This document shows, one piece after another, positions 23,981 through 31,291 of a DNA stretch of 35,290 nucleotides. Source of the DNA: a virus; IMG/VR virus record IMGVR_UViG_3300005613_000217, positions 1 through 35,290 of that record; one strand, 5' to 3'. A program made the position numbers and the translations under genes. The notes beneath the pieces were generated by a model. The model saw only the letters and a list, made by a program, of their open reading frames with translations, had not been told where the DNA came from and did not search any database. Position 1 is the first letter of the stretch; each line of letters opens with the position of its first letter.

Positions 23981-24815
23981 ACATTAATTTACTTAATCTA
24001 CGATGAGTTCTTGCCATGCGTTGCCTTATACGCTCGCGGCATACATTATGCTCCTTTGCAATAGCTGTTAAAGTTAAATCTTCATGGTAACGTTTATTTA
24101 TTAAATCTTGCTCCATATCAGTTAAATAAGATAGCGCAAGCTGCACTTGTTCCTTGCTATGGTCCAAATCAAAATCAATATCCACTTCAGGGCTAGCAAT
24201 TAAATCAAGCAGTGAATTGCCATCATCTGTTACCAGTTCATCCAGGCTGATATGAATGCTATTGCAATCAACTAATGCTAGCAATTGTTCTATTGTTAAA
24301 CCCATAACCTCTGCCAATTCTGTTTTGCTTGGTTTGCGGCCATGTTCTTTCATAAATTCAATTTCAACTTGCAGCGCCTTAAATATTCTGTCTATCATAT
24401 GTATCGGGATTTTTATCATGCGCTCCTTGCTATCAATAGCACGTTTCAGTGATTGCCTTATCCACCAATAGGCATAAGTTGAAAACTTATACCCTCGTGA
24501 CGCATCAAACTTTTCTGCTGCACGTTGAAGGCCAATGTTACCCTCTTGGCATAAATCCAACATATCCATTGATTTAATTCTGCCTGTATACCGCTTGGCG
24601 ATATGTACAACCAAACGTAAATTACAGTTGACCATGGTAGCCCGCGCCTTAAGGCCAGCTTTTATCAGCCGTTGCTCAGCAGGTGTTGGGCTAGGGTTAT
24701 CGCGCAGCTCCATGTACTGCGCGATTTTACGTGCTAACTGTATCTCCTGCTGTGTCGTGAGCAACGGATACCTAGAGATGGCCTCTAGGTAATCCCGCAT
24801 TGCATCAGCAGTCAT
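23928..24815 (-). CDS. RNA polymerase sigma-70 family factor (cyanobacterial RpoD-like)
   Basis: The 295-residue protein contains the full core set. An N-terminal region 1.2-like segment reads DAMRDYLEAISRYPLLTTQQEIQLARKIA. Region 2 (about 60-128) includes NLRLVVHIAKRYTG, DLCQEGNIGLQRAAEKFD and the -10-binding GYKFSTYAYWWIRQS. Region 3 (about 135-200) contains KIPIHMID. Region 4 (about 225-285) carries the HTH TLTAIAKEHNVCRERIRQRM. The style matches cyanobacterial group 1/2 factors. It starts three bases after the SSB stop and ends the leftward block, so it may be made early and redirect polymerase to other phage promoters. Confidence 0.92.
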   Translation of the reverse strand: MTADAMRDYLEAISRYPLLTTQQEIQLARKIAQYMELRDNPSPTPAEQRLIKAGLKARATMVNCNLRLVVHIAKRYTGRIKSMDMLDLCQEGNIGLQRAAEKFDASRGYKFSTYAYWWIRQSLKRAIDSKERMIKIPIHMIDRIFKALQVEIEFMKEHGRKPSKTELAEVMGLTIEQLLALVDCNSIHISLDELVTDDGNSLLDLIASPEVDIDFDLDHSKEQVQLALSYLTDMEQDLINKRYHEDLTLTAIAKEHNVCRERIRQRMARTHRRLSKLMSKSHVSTTGALIVEDIK

Positions 24816-24818
24816 GGG

Positions 24819-25169
24819 TTAAAAAGTGTCAGGTTCGCTTGTATTATTAGCAGCCCGTGGTAAAAATTCAAACCTGCTGACACTTATTATATGTTTACTA
24901 CGCTTTTCACCTGTTTGCTTATCTGCCCATTCTTGGCGCCGTATGGTGCCAGTCACTTGGATGCTGTCACCTTTTTTGCATTTGTCACATACTAATTCAG
25001 CCGACTTGCCCCATATTTCGCAATCAATGCCATTGTTAATGTATTCTCCATTTTTATCTTTACCCTCACCGATACCGCCGAACAGGTTGGCTACTTGCGT
25101 GCCATTGTCAAACGTGCGGATGGTGGGTTGCGTAATGATGCGAACAATGCCGGTAGCAAATAAACTCAT
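24819..25169 (-). CDS. Single-stranded DNA-binding protein
   Basis: The 116-residue protein has an OB-fold pattern: FATGIVRIITQPTIRTFDNG, then NNGIDCEIWGKSAELV, GDSIQVTGTIRRQEW and KHIISVSRFEFLP. This matches bacterial and phage SSBs, with the usual tetramer-forming core of about 105 residues. The tail is short and ends SEPDTF, acidic with a final Phe but shorter than the DDDIPF-type tip that binds partner proteins. It would coat single-stranded DNA made by RecE-like resection and replication. The start overlaps the upstream stop by ATGA. Confidence 0.88.
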   Translation of the reverse strand: MSLFATGIVRIITQPTIRTFDNGTQVANLFGGIGEGKDKNGEYINNGIDCEIWGKSAELVCDKCKKGDSIQVTGTIRRQEWADKQTGEKRSKHIISVSRFEFLPRAANNTSEPDTF

Positions 25170-25378
25170 GGCTTTAATGGGGTGATGTTGTGGGCGGCCT
25201 CGAAGGCCAGGATTTGTGCTAGCGAATAGCGAACACGTGGAGCACCAAGCGGTGATGCTAAGCGCTCGGCGGTTTCATACGGTGGGCCAACCCCACGCGC
25301 ACGTTGGGATTTTAAGGTGCTGGGCCGCAGCCCCCACCTAGCAGCTAACTGGTCAGTGGTCAGGTAAGGCTCAGTCAT
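25166..25378 (-). CDS. Small HTH DNA-binding protein (AlpA/excisionase-like)
   Basis: The likely start is ATG 25378, giving 70 residues beginning [20 protein letters not shown]; an upstream in-frame ATG at 25417 would lie well inside the RecT gene. The [20 protein letters not shown] helix-turn-helix followed by a basic wing ([12 protein letters not shown], then [17 protein letters not shown]) fits the MerR-like HTH_17 family of AlpA, excisionases and small regulators. It overlaps the RecT stop by eight bases and the SSB start by four. No integrase is present, so a transcription or DNA-architecture role is more likely than excision. Confidence 0.75.
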   Translation of the reverse strand: MTEPYLTTDQLAARWGLRPSTLKSQRARGVGPPYETAERLASPLGAPRVRYSLAQILAFEAAHNITPLKP

Positions 25379-26135
25379 CAGCGAATGGATCGGCCTCCGC
25401 TTTGGCTTCCATGGCATCCTCTTTAGTCACTGCCATCTGCAATAGCTCCTGATACTGTTCAGCGCATAGGTCGTTTTGGCGTGCCTCTAGACGTTTGGTA
25501 ACAGCCTCCAGCTCATCCAGACTGCTGCATTTAGCGATAGCAGCCTTACCAGCAGCAAAAACTTTGGCATCACCAGCAGGTGCAGCAGGTGCTAACGCTG
25601 GCGGAGGTGTTGCAGTTACGGTAACCGTCTCGGCCTGTTCCATTTCGTCTGCTGTATAAAGCGACGACATATCAGCCGGAAATGCCTTGCGTAGTGCTAA
25701 AGCCTCGCTGCATTTAGCCAGCATCGCAGCAGCCATTTTGGACCATAGCCCCTGCCCTGCGTTGTAATCCTGGAAGCGGGCGACACCAACAAATGGATGG
25801 CCGCTGCCCTTGCGGTAGACAATAGTCTTGGCAGCGGCTGGTGGTGCCTTACCTAGCCATACATCCTTCCAGTCGCCTTCCTCACCGCACCAATAGGTCT
25901 CACTGCCATCTAACTGGCCAGTACGTTCCGCGATGCTGCGCAGGCCATCGATGCCAACTTGGATACTCATCTTGCCACCGCGCTTGATGGCGTAGATCTG
26001 GCGGCTAAACGGATCTAACCCTGACCGCTGGCACGCATAGCTAAAAAGCTTTAGCTCATCTGGCGTGCAATTTGGGGCAATGGTGGATGAGATCAGTTGC
26101 GTCTGCTCTTGGGTCCATTGTGTAATGGCGCTCAT
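25371..26135 (-). CDS. RecT/Bet-family single-strand annealing protein
   Basis: The 254-residue protein contains the Bet core: [20 protein letters not shown], then [20 protein letters not shown] and [17 protein letters not shown]. These are hallmark segments of the lambda Beta/RecT annealing family (about residues 22-75), and the middle has [20 protein letters not shown]. From about 170 to the end the sequence is Ala/Pro-rich and then helical, acidic at the tip, a probable partner-binding tail. It anneals complementary strands and pairs with a 5'-3' exonuclease. Its start is one base after the stop of that nuclease gene. Confidence 0.9.
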   Translation of the reverse strand: MSAITQWTQEQTQLISSTIAPNCTPDELKLFSYACQRSGLDPFSRQIYAIKRGGKMSIQVGIDGLRSIAERTGQLDGSETYWCGEEGDWKDVWLGKAPPAAAKTIVYRKGSGHPFVGVARFQDYNAGQGLWSKMAAAMLAKCSEALALRKAFPADMSSLYTADEMEQAETVTVTATPPPALAPAAPAGDAKVFAAGKAAIAKCSSLDELEAVTKRLEARQNDLCAEQYQELLQMAVTKEDAMEAKAEADPFADD

Positions 26136-26136
26136 C

Positions 26137-26931
26137 TTAGAAATCCTCTGATGTAATTGTGGTTTGGTCTTTTAATGCCCAGCCGGGAAGCTGGAGCAAT
26201 TGGATGCCATCGGTATAGCCGTGGCCCCATTCGCCTATAGCCCGGCAATCCTGGATGCGTTGCAGCGCATTGTGGCGGGCAATGCTGCCATGAACTAATG
26301 CCTCTTGGTCTAGTTCATACACACCAACTGCAAATGAAGTTTTCTCTACCGCAACAAAAATGAAGCGCTTGGCCAAGGTACCTGCTAAGTAGTGAGCGGC
26401 CTGTAGCTGATACTGGAACGCTGCTACGCTGCGGCCAAATCCTCCGGGAGAAGCATCGACACAGGTCTTCAGGTCAACAATTAGCTCACCATCAAACCAA
26501 TCCGGCCTGCATTTACACCGCAGCCGTGTTGCTATGTCATCCCACCAGTGCGAAGTCTCTGCGGCGCCATTAGCCAGCAATAAACCTGCTGTCGGGTGGC
26601 TATGAACAGCCGCTGCCATTGATAACGCCTGCTCAAAATCACTAGCGCTAACTGGCTCGATGCCATCAGCAAGCATTTTTTCAGCCGTTGCCTTACCCTC
26701 CTTGGTGCGCCTATCAGGGCCTACTGCATACCGTTGCAGCAGCTCCTTAGGCTCCAACACCGCGCAATGCGCAAGGGAGCCAAAACGCATAGCAGCAGTC
26801 GGTTCTGATGGTGACCTGTCAGGGTCAACGTACCGTTTCCAATAATGAAAGGGGCTGCGGCCAATCTCTTTTAACTGGCTAGCACTAATTGCTGGGTCAG
26901 CGTGATACTCCTCGTTTGAAATAACAGTCAT
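26137..26931 (-). CDS. RecE/ExoVIII-like exonuclease (PD-(D/E)XK)
   Basis: The 264-residue protein begins with [20 protein letters not shown], a characteristic start of phage exonuclease VIII-like proteins, followed by [13 protein letters not shown] (the metal-binding His motif). The nuclease core is [20 protein letters not shown] (about residues 140-159), with D, then D-x-K, and a later YQLQAAHY helix with Gln and Tyr. It should chew 5' ends of double-stranded DNA to leave 3' single strands for RecT. Immediate neighbours RecT, SSB and SSB-like context confirm the role. Its start overlaps the upstream stop by ATGA. Confidence 0.87.
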   Translation of the reverse strand: MTVISNEEYHADPAISASQLKEIGRSPFHYWKRYVDPDRSPSEPTAAMRFGSLAHCAVLEPKELLQRYAVGPDRRTKEGKATAEKMLADGIEPVSASDFEQALSMAAAVHSHPTAGLLLANGAAETSHWWDDIATRLRCKCRPDWFDGELIVDLKTCVDASPGGFGRSVAAFQYQLQAAHYLAGTLAKRFIFVAVEKTSFAVGVYELDQEALVHGSIARHNALQRIQDCRAIGEWGHGYTDGIQLLQLPGWALKDQTTITSEDF

Positions 26932-27122
26932 TTAGGATTCCGCAATAGTTGATGTAACCCTTTAGATGGCCCGTAATGCTCAATCAGTTCATGGAACTCA
27001 TTAAGTATTCGGCGTTTGTTTTGTGTGTCAGCAGCTAAGCCAGCATCAGCTAACCGCTGGTAAAAAGCTCCGCCATATTTGCTGGCAGATATAAAAGTCC
27101 AATAAATGTCGGAATCAGTCAT
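26928..27122 (-). CDS. Small helical protein of the recombination operon
   Basis: This 64-residue protein (MTDSDIYWTFISASKYGGAF, YQRLADAGLAADTQNKRRIL, NEFHELIEHYGPSKGLHQLL) is mostly helical and without membrane segments. ATGA overlaps at both ends tie it to the upstream 38-residue peptide and the downstream RecE-like gene. I do not recognise the family. Co-translation with RecE/RecT suggests a helper role in recombination, but this is only positional inference. Confidence 0.6.
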   Translation of the reverse strand: MTDSDIYWTFISASKYGGAFYQRLADAGLAADTQNKRRILNEFHELIEHYGPSKGLHQLLRNPK

Positions 27123-27235
27123 GAAGGATAAACAACAGGTACAGGATTTGCATACGGGTAAGGCTGGCTGCCAACCTCAGATACCACCAAATAGGCAGTA
27201 GCTGCAACAATCGCAACGCATAAAAACCTAAGCAT
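27119..27235 (-). CDS. 38-residue membrane peptide, translationally coupled
   Basis: A short frame from ATG 27235 to TGA 27119-27121 encodes MLRFLCVAIVAATAYLVVSE followed by VGSQPYPYANPVPVVYPS. The first ~18 residues form a membrane segment or signal anchor, and the rest is a Pro/Tyr-rich tail. It overlaps the upstream gene stop by eight bases (ATGCTTAG) and the downstream start by ATGA, so start and stop are both positioned for coupled translation. This strongly suggests a real gene despite its size. The function is unknown; superinfection or membrane-modifying roles are typical of such peptides. Confidence 0.6.
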   Translation of the reverse strand: MLRFLCVAIVAATAYLVVSEVGSQPYPYANPVPVVYPS

Positions 27236-27410
27236 TGATTAACTCCATTTGCTCAAGGTAAGATTCAGCTTCAAATAACACATCAGCTAACGGATGGTTT
27301 TCAGTAAATGATTCCAGTTGTTCTTCTGTAATCTCATCAGCCATTGCACGGTAAGATTTTACCAATTCAATTAGCGATGAATTAAGCTCGTCAATTTGCT
27401 CAAGGGTCAT
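27228..27410 (-). CDS. Small acidic helical protein
   Basis: The 60-residue protein (MTLEQIDELNSSLIELVKSY, RAMADEITEEQLESFTENHP, LADVLFEAESYLEQMELINA) is acidic and almost wholly helical, with heptad-like spacing. It could be a small coiled-coil regulator or inhibitor. It is followed by the 38-residue peptide with an eight-base overlap, and preceded by a 60-base gap (27411-27470) that holds a weak hairpin, TGCGGC 27445-27450 / GCCGCA 27459-27464, without a T tract. No family recognised. Confidence 0.6.
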   Translation of the reverse strand: MTLEQIDELNSSLIELVKSYRAMADEITEEQLESFTENHPLADVLFEAESYLEQMELINA

Positions 27411-27470
27411 AGCAAGAAAAGCAAAGGGATAGCGCCAGATTGGGTGCGGCTCTGGCGGGCCGCATAGGGG

Positions 27471-27668
27471 TTAGGCGGTGACTGGGATGATCTGCAACAT
27501 GGCCCGCATTTCAGGGCAGGCAATGCCTGCGATGCGTTTTTGGGCCAGGGCCAGGGAGCCGCAGAAGCTAAGCACTTTGCAATCAAAGCAAACGGCGTGG
27601 GTATAAGTGCGCTCGGTGCGGCGCTTGGCAATGGTGCCGTTGGGCAGGGTGACGGTGATGGTGGTCAT
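27471..27668 (-). CDS. Small Cys-containing protein behind an early promoter
   Basis: The 65-residue protein begins MTTITVTLPNGTIAKRRTER and continues with TYTHAVCFDCKVLSFCGSLA and a helix ending MRAMLQIIPVTA. The first part reads as a beta hairpin. C-x2-C plus another Cys nearby could bind a metal or be incidental. It is the first gene after the promoter at 27711-27738. A competing frame at 27407-27631 is rejected as less protein-like. The function is unknown. Confidence 0.55.
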   Translation of the reverse strand: MTTITVTLPNGTIAKRRTERTYTHAVCFDCKVLSFCGSLALAQKRIAGIACPEMRAMLQIIPVTA

Positions 27669-27685
27669 GAGTCTCGGTTTGTGGT

Positions 27686-27740
27686 GGAAGCTCTCGCCTC
27701 CTGTCCCTTTATCCTACACCCTAGTTATCCCCTGTCAACC
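27686..27740 (-). promoter_or_regulatory. Early-type promoter P2 with leader hairpin
   Basis: Reading leftward, TTGACA (27738-27733), 16 bases, then TAGGAT (27716-27711). A hairpin GGAGGC / GCTTCC with a GAGA loop (27701-27686) follows near the expected start of transcription. The -35 box also encodes the last codons of the VRR-NUC gene. The 51 bases 27690-27740 match 28870-28920 at 42 positions. Confidence 0.75.
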
Positions 27741-28074
27741 CTAGTCTTTTACAATCTGCAACACTCCTGGCTATGGCTGCAATGCCGCCAGCTTTAACCA
27801 CAGCATCCAGCCACTGCTGTTGCTCTGGTTTTACACGCCCGCTCGTACTTTTTACCTCGATGCTCGTAAATACGGCTATTTTTTGTCCGACCATCTCAGG
27901 TGTAATAGTGCGGCTGGTCCATCCAATCAGGTCTGCACTGCCCTTGCATAATCCAAACTGCACCGGTCTGCCGTTGGCATCACGCAGCGTGCCGGTGTTA
28001 TTCCGAAACAGGCGACAACTGCCTTTGCTACACGCAAGCCGGATATGTTGCTGGATGGTTTGTTCAGATGGCAA
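27721..28074 (-). CDS. VRR-NUC domain nuclease
   Basis: The 117-residue protein has a small PD-(D/E)XK nuclease pattern: FRNNTGTLRDANGRPVQFG, GSADLIGW with the metal-binding Asp, then FTSIEVKSTSGRVKPEQQQW, giving E-x-K and a following Gln. This matches stand-alone VRR-NUC proteins of phages, thought to cut branched or junction DNA. The likely start is TTG 28074, overlapping the methyltransferase-like gene by 11 bases. Its last codons (L-T-G-D-N-stop) are part of promoter P2. Presence among recombination genes fits a junction-processing role. Confidence 0.82.
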   Translation of the reverse strand: MPSEQTIQQHIRLACSKGSCRLFRNNTGTLRDANGRPVQFGLCKGSADLIGWTSRTITPEMVGQKIAVFTSIEVKSTSGRVKPEQQQWLDAVVKAGGIAAIARSVADCKRLGLTGDN

Positions 28075-28657
28075 GGCTTAGCTGCTGCATTGGTGGTGGC
28101 AGCGTAACGGTGCCCCACTGTTGCGCCATGGCATCGGCCACGCCCTGATAGGTGCGGCTGCGTTCTTTCCATCTGTTAGGACCCGGAGGCATCAGATGCA
28201 CTTTTGCCTCACGTCCATCAACCAATTGCGTCGCCTTAAGCACTGGCAGGTTCTTCAGCCACAAGCAGGTTGCCTTAGTTTCGCCGTGACCGAACCACCA
28301 TGGCTGGATGATCTGCTGGGGGGGGGTGATGGCAGTGCTAATAATGCTGACCGGGTTTTCTATACACCATCTATCAATTGGTGCCGCCATTAATAAACGC
28401 ACAAAATCCAGCGCCTCAGCTTGTTCGCGTTGTTTACGGTGGAAATGGCGGCTGCCACTAACTGCAAGATGCGTACACGGCGGATGCGCCACCATCAGAT
28501 CCCAGCCATCACCTAGCACATCCTCAACCGGCTGCTGCAAATGCCATTGCGGATCGGCCTCGCATTCCAGTAAGTCACAGCTCCATGCGTCATGCCCATG
28601 GCGCCGGAAGGCATCACGAACGCGGGCGCTGTATTCGCAGGCGACTAAAACACGCAC
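28064..28657 (-). CDS. Phage DNA cytosine-methyltransferase-like protein
   Basis: The 197-residue protein starts at GTG 28657, abutting the preceding stop. It opens VLVACEYSARVRDAFRRHGH, a Rossmann-type cofactor loop, followed by AWSCDLL. AHPPCTHLAVSGSRHF (P-C at residues 60-61) resembles the catalytic PC motif of cytosine-5 methyltransferases, and IENPVS (E100) resembles the ENV motif. It lacks the long target-recognition region of typical enzymes, so activity is uncertain, although this short family is common in phages. The coding strand has a run of nine C at about codon 111-113 (28318-28326). Confidence 0.75.
   Translation of the reverse strand: MRVLVACEYSARVRDAFRRHGHDAWSCDLLECEADPQWHLQQPVEDVLGDGWDLMVAHPPCTHLAVSGSRHFHRKQREQAEALDFVRLLMAAPIDRWCIENPVSIISTAITPPQQIIQPWWFGHGETKATCLWLKNLPVLKATQLVDGREAKVHLMPPGPNRWKERSRTYQGVADAMAQQWGTVTLPPPMQQLSLAI
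28318..28326. repeat. Nine-base G/C homopolymer inside the methyltransferase-like gene
   Basis: Nine G in a row on the plus strand are nine C on the coding strand, about residue 111-113 of 197. The gene is in frame at this length. Adding or losing one base would truncate it after its ENP motif. Such tracts slip readily and may also be miscounted by sequencing. Confidence 0.85.
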
Positions 28658-28849
28658 TCAAAGCGCAGCGGCGTAAGCGGTCATTGCAGTTTGACGGGCG
28701 CGGGTAGCAGCGATCATGGCAGCTTGCAGTTTGCTGTACTTGGCAGAAGGCTTGCTGCCGGGCTTGGCTTCGGCGGCGTGCTGAGCGTAAAAAGTATCCT
28801 TGGCGGCTTTTTCGGCGGCTTTGGCTTGACGGACTTGCTGAAGGGTCAT
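28658..28849 (-). CDS. Small Ala/Lys-rich helical protein
   Basis: The 63-residue protein (MTLQQVRQAKAAEKAAKDTF, YAQHAAEAKPGSKPSAKYSK, LQAAMIAATRARQTAMTAYA) is very basic and Ala-rich, and would form one or two amphipathic helices, perhaps binding nucleic acid. It is the first gene behind promoter P1. Its stop touches the GTG start of the methyltransferase-like gene. A different frame at 28614-28895 covers the same DNA but lacks protein-like features. I do not recognise a family. Confidence 0.55.
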   Translation of the reverse strand: MTLQQVRQAKAAEKAAKDTFYAQHAAEAKPGSKPSAKYSKLQAAMIAATRARQTAMTAYAAAL

Positions 28850-28866
28850 GGTTTTCGGGTTGGGGT

Positions 28867-28920
28867 GCAGGTCTTGCCTGCTGTCCCCTAATCATACACC
28901 CTAATTAGCCCTTGTCAACC
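28867..28920 (-). promoter_or_regulatory. Early-type promoter P1 with leader hairpin
   Basis: Reading leftward, TTGACA (28918-28913), 16 bases, then TATGAT (28896-28891): a near-consensus sigma-70 promoter. A perfect hairpin GCAGG / CCTGC with a five-base loop (28881-28867) lies a few bases after the expected start. The -35 box encodes the last residues of the helicase gene. The 51 bases are 42/51 identical to promoter P2. Confidence 0.8.
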
Positions 28921-30247
28921 TTGCTTGGTAAACACGTTCAGCCCAGCCCGGTTTGTAGCCGCGTTGCTTGGCTAGCTCGCGTAAGGATTGCAGGTCGCGG
29001 GCACTGCCTTGCTCGCGTTTACGCGCAACCGCCTGCACCTCCTGCAACTCACCTTCCACAACCTTTAACTCCCTAACCTCAGATCTAAACTCATGGCCGC
29101 AATCGCTGCATATCTGCGCGGCGCTAGGTGAGGTCGCGAAGCATTGCGGGCATACCTTGACCGATGGCGCCTGTTCGCGTGTTTGCTTTTTGATGCCATC
29201 TAGGCTCCACTCCCGTTGCTCCAAATGGTGGCCTAGCCGTAATGTATTGCCGACATGATCCAACACCACCGCACGCTTACCATCTTGCGGGCGCAGGCAC
29301 CTGCCAATCATCTGTAGGTGCAGGCCAACGCTAGCCGTAGGTCGTAGCAGGATGCAGCCGCCAACGCTCGGCACATCAACACCTTCACCTATAAGTGCGC
29401 AACTGGTGAGCACGCGCAGCCGACCGGTGCCAAGTTCGCTCAGCAAATCCCGGCGCCGTTCACCGCTCATCGTGCCGTCAATACTGGCAGCAGCAATACC
29501 AGCCGACTGGAACAACCGGGCCGTGGCCTCCGCATGTGCAACTGAGCAGCAAAATGCAATCGCCGTTTGGCCATCTAAATGTTTGCGGTAGTGGCCTACG
29601 CAATCGCCCATGATCGTGCCGACACGTTGCTCAGCATCTTTAGTGTCAAAATCACCCATACGTTTACGCAGCCCGGCGCTATCAAACCCCGGCGGTGCCA
29701 GCACCTTGGCTGGTGCTAAATAACCTTCATCCGTTAGCTGTTGCGCTGTAGGCCCTTCCACCATTACCTGGTAATGACCACCAAGGCCGCGACCATCACC
29801 GCGTATCGGTGTAGCGGTTACGCCTAACAGCTTTGCAGCATGGAAATGCTGAATCGTTTTATCCCATGTGCCAGCGCTGGTATGGTGCGCCTCATCAACC
29901 ACGATGAGCTGGAAAAAATCGCGTGGCAGCAGGTGTAACCGTCTGGCTACGGTCTGCACGCTCGCAACCTGCACCGCATGGCTTAGGTCCATGCCACGGT
30001 TAGCGGCAATAATTCCATGCGGTACATCCATACCGCTAAGGCTGCGGCTGGCTTGATCTAGCAACTCAGCCCTGTGTACAAGGATGCAAACGCGATTGCC
30101 TTTACGTGCAGCAGCCTGCGCGATATATGAAAAGCACACGGTTTTGCCGCCACCGGTCGGCAGTACCGCCAAGACACTGCGGTGCCCTAGCTGGTATTGC
30201 AGCCGGATGTCGGTTACTAATTGGGATTGGTACGGGCGGAGGTTCAT
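28901..30247 (-). CDS. SF2 DNA helicase (DEAH) with C-terminal zinc ribbon
   Basis: From ATG 30247 the protein has 448 residues; the upstream ATG-frame extension would overlap the CoiA-like gene too far. It begins MNLRPYQSQLVTDIRLQYQL (Q motif), with Walker A LPTGGGKT (about 29-36), VVDEAHHT (about 117-124), GVTATPIRG and the SF2 C-terminal motifs EGVDVPSVGGCILLRPT and QMIGRCLRPQDGK. A four-Cys zinc ribbon, CPQC / CSDC (about 365-383), and a SAP-like basic end follow. It resembles SSL2/UvsW-type helicases that move branched DNA. It overlaps the CoiA-like stop by ATGA; its end overlaps promoter P1. Confidence 0.9.
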   Translation of the reverse strand: MNLRPYQSQLVTDIRLQYQLGHRSVLAVLPTGGGKTVCFSYIAQAAARKGNRVCILVHRAELLDQASRSLSGMDVPHGIIAANRGMDLSHAVQVASVQTVARRLHLLPRDFFQLIVVDEAHHTSAGTWDKTIQHFHAAKLLGVTATPIRGDGRGLGGHYQVMVEGPTAQQLTDEGYLAPAKVLAPPGFDSAGLRKRMGDFDTKDAEQRVGTIMGDCVGHYRKHLDGQTAIAFCCSVAHAEATARLFQSAGIAAASIDGTMSGERRRDLLSELGTGRLRVLTSCALIGEGVDVPSVGGCILLRPTASVGLHLQMIGRCLRPQDGKRAVVLDHVGNTLRLGHHLEQREWSLDGIKKQTREQAPSVKVCPQCFATSPSAAQICSDCGHEFRSEVRELKVVEGELQEVQAVARKREQGSARDLQSLRELAKQRGYKPGWAERVYQARLTRAN

Positions 30248-31263
30248 GGGAAATAATGCGGGTTGCGTTCTTTTGCCGCCAGTAATGAAGCGACACAATC
30301 TTCAATGAAAGAAGTTTCAAATAAATCAAATCCGTTAATGGGCTCTGGCCTAATTTTAATAAAATCTTGAATTAATTGACTTCGGCGCACTCTATCACAT
30401 TCGCTTATCCTATCAAGCTCTGATTGCGCTATGGCAATTTCGTTTTTATATTTTAAAAATAAAGAATCAACCCACTCCGGACATGCTTCAAGAAGAAAAT
30501 CATAAACAGTTTGATAATTGCACCATTCACAGAACCCGCAAAAATACTTACCAGGGAAAGCGGCTCTACTTTTTAATATATAATCATGAAAAAGTTGGTT
30601 AAGTTCTTGCCCTCTTTGAAGGAAATTAGCTCTAGCCTGCTCGGCTAATGAGTCATACAAAAGCAAGCCCATATCAGCACAGGTTTTGCCGGAGGTGTCA
30701 AGTGTTCGCATTAACTTTGCAGCTTTAACAAACGAGCCGCATATTACTTTCCAACTGCCATCTTTAATGTTTTTAACCTTAAACAAGCCAAATGGTGTAT
30801 CAATAAAAATAGGTCGATTAGCCATAAGCCATGTTTTTCTGGCGTGCTTCCATCTAAATTGAAAATACTCACCATCAACTTTAATAATTTCCAAGTTTTC
30901 CCAAAAATCGTGGCCATTTAGCAGCCATGCCATGCAACCATAAAATTGCTCGCGCTCACGGATTTCTTGTGGTGATATGCCACTGCGTTGAATTTCAAGC
31001 ACTCCATCTGGACCCGCAACATCAGCGCGATGCGGTGGCTTGGTCACCTCTTGCCAGTCAGCAGGAAAATAACCTTTCCATTTACGGTGCCACTCGGTTT
31101 CCGGCTCTGACCACAAATCACAATCAGCGTTGATGTGCGCCCAATGCCAAGACACAATTTCGCCGCACTTAGCACGCACTTCACCTCTACACCCTGGGCA
31201 AATGCCTACAGTGCCTGATTCTGTGGCTTTAGCCCGGAGACTATTGACTAGCGCCCATTCCAT
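30244..31263 (-). CDS. CoiA-like nuclease-domain protein
   Basis: The 339-residue protein shows the order of features of the CoiA family. First is a zinc-binding start, GICPGCRGEVRAKCGEIVSWHWAH (C-x2-C, then an H-x-A-H). Next comes SEPETEWHRKWKGYF, then a PD-(D/E)XK-like core HRADVAGPDGVLEIQRSGIS (about residues 78-97) with D, E-I-Q, followed by REREQFYGCMAWLL. CoiA is known from natural transformation in Gram-positive bacteria and proposed as a nuclease acting with RecA. Here it leads the phage helicase/recombination block. The long AT-rich C-terminal half is not recognised. It has a lower GC content than the following genes. Confidence 0.72.
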   Translation of the reverse strand: MEWALVNSLRAKATESGTVGICPGCRGEVRAKCGEIVSWHWAHINADCDLWSEPETEWHRKWKGYFPADWQEVTKPPHRADVAGPDGVLEIQRSGISPQEIREREQFYGCMAWLLNGHDFWENLEIIKVDGEYFQFRWKHARKTWLMANRPIFIDTPFGLFKVKNIKDGSWKVICGSFVKAAKLMRTLDTSGKTCADMGLLLYDSLAEQARANFLQRGQELNQLFHDYILKSRAAFPGKYFCGFCEWCNYQTVYDFLLEACPEWVDSLFLKYKNEIAIAQSELDRISECDRVRRSQLIQDFIKIRPEPINGFDLFETSFIEDCVASLLAAKERNPHYFP

Positions 31264-31291
31264 CGCATGTTACGGAACTGGTCACATAGTA

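Noticed and set aside
24826-25185. 119-residue plus-strand frame across the SSB gene
   Set aside because: It mirrors the SSB gene codon by codon; it is Leu/Pro/Ser-rich without domain pattern, while SSB on the other strand is convincing.
25166-25378. Excisionase as evidence of a temperate phage
   Set aside because: The HTH fold fits many small regulators, and no integrase, CI-like repressor or attachment site was recognised.
27445-27464. Hairpin TGCGGC/GCCGCA as a terminator between small leftward genes
   Set aside because: No T tract follows it on the minus strand, so it does not look like an intrinsic terminator.
27407-27631. 74-residue minus-strand frame overlapping the 65-residue gene
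   Set aside because: Cys/Pro/Ser-rich without secondary structure pattern; the 27471-27668 frame begins right behind promoter P2 and reads better.
28614-28895. 93-residue minus-strand frame over promoter P1 and the 63-residue gene
   Set aside because: Starts upstream of the predicted transcription start and has a low-complexity Arg/Ser/Gln composition.
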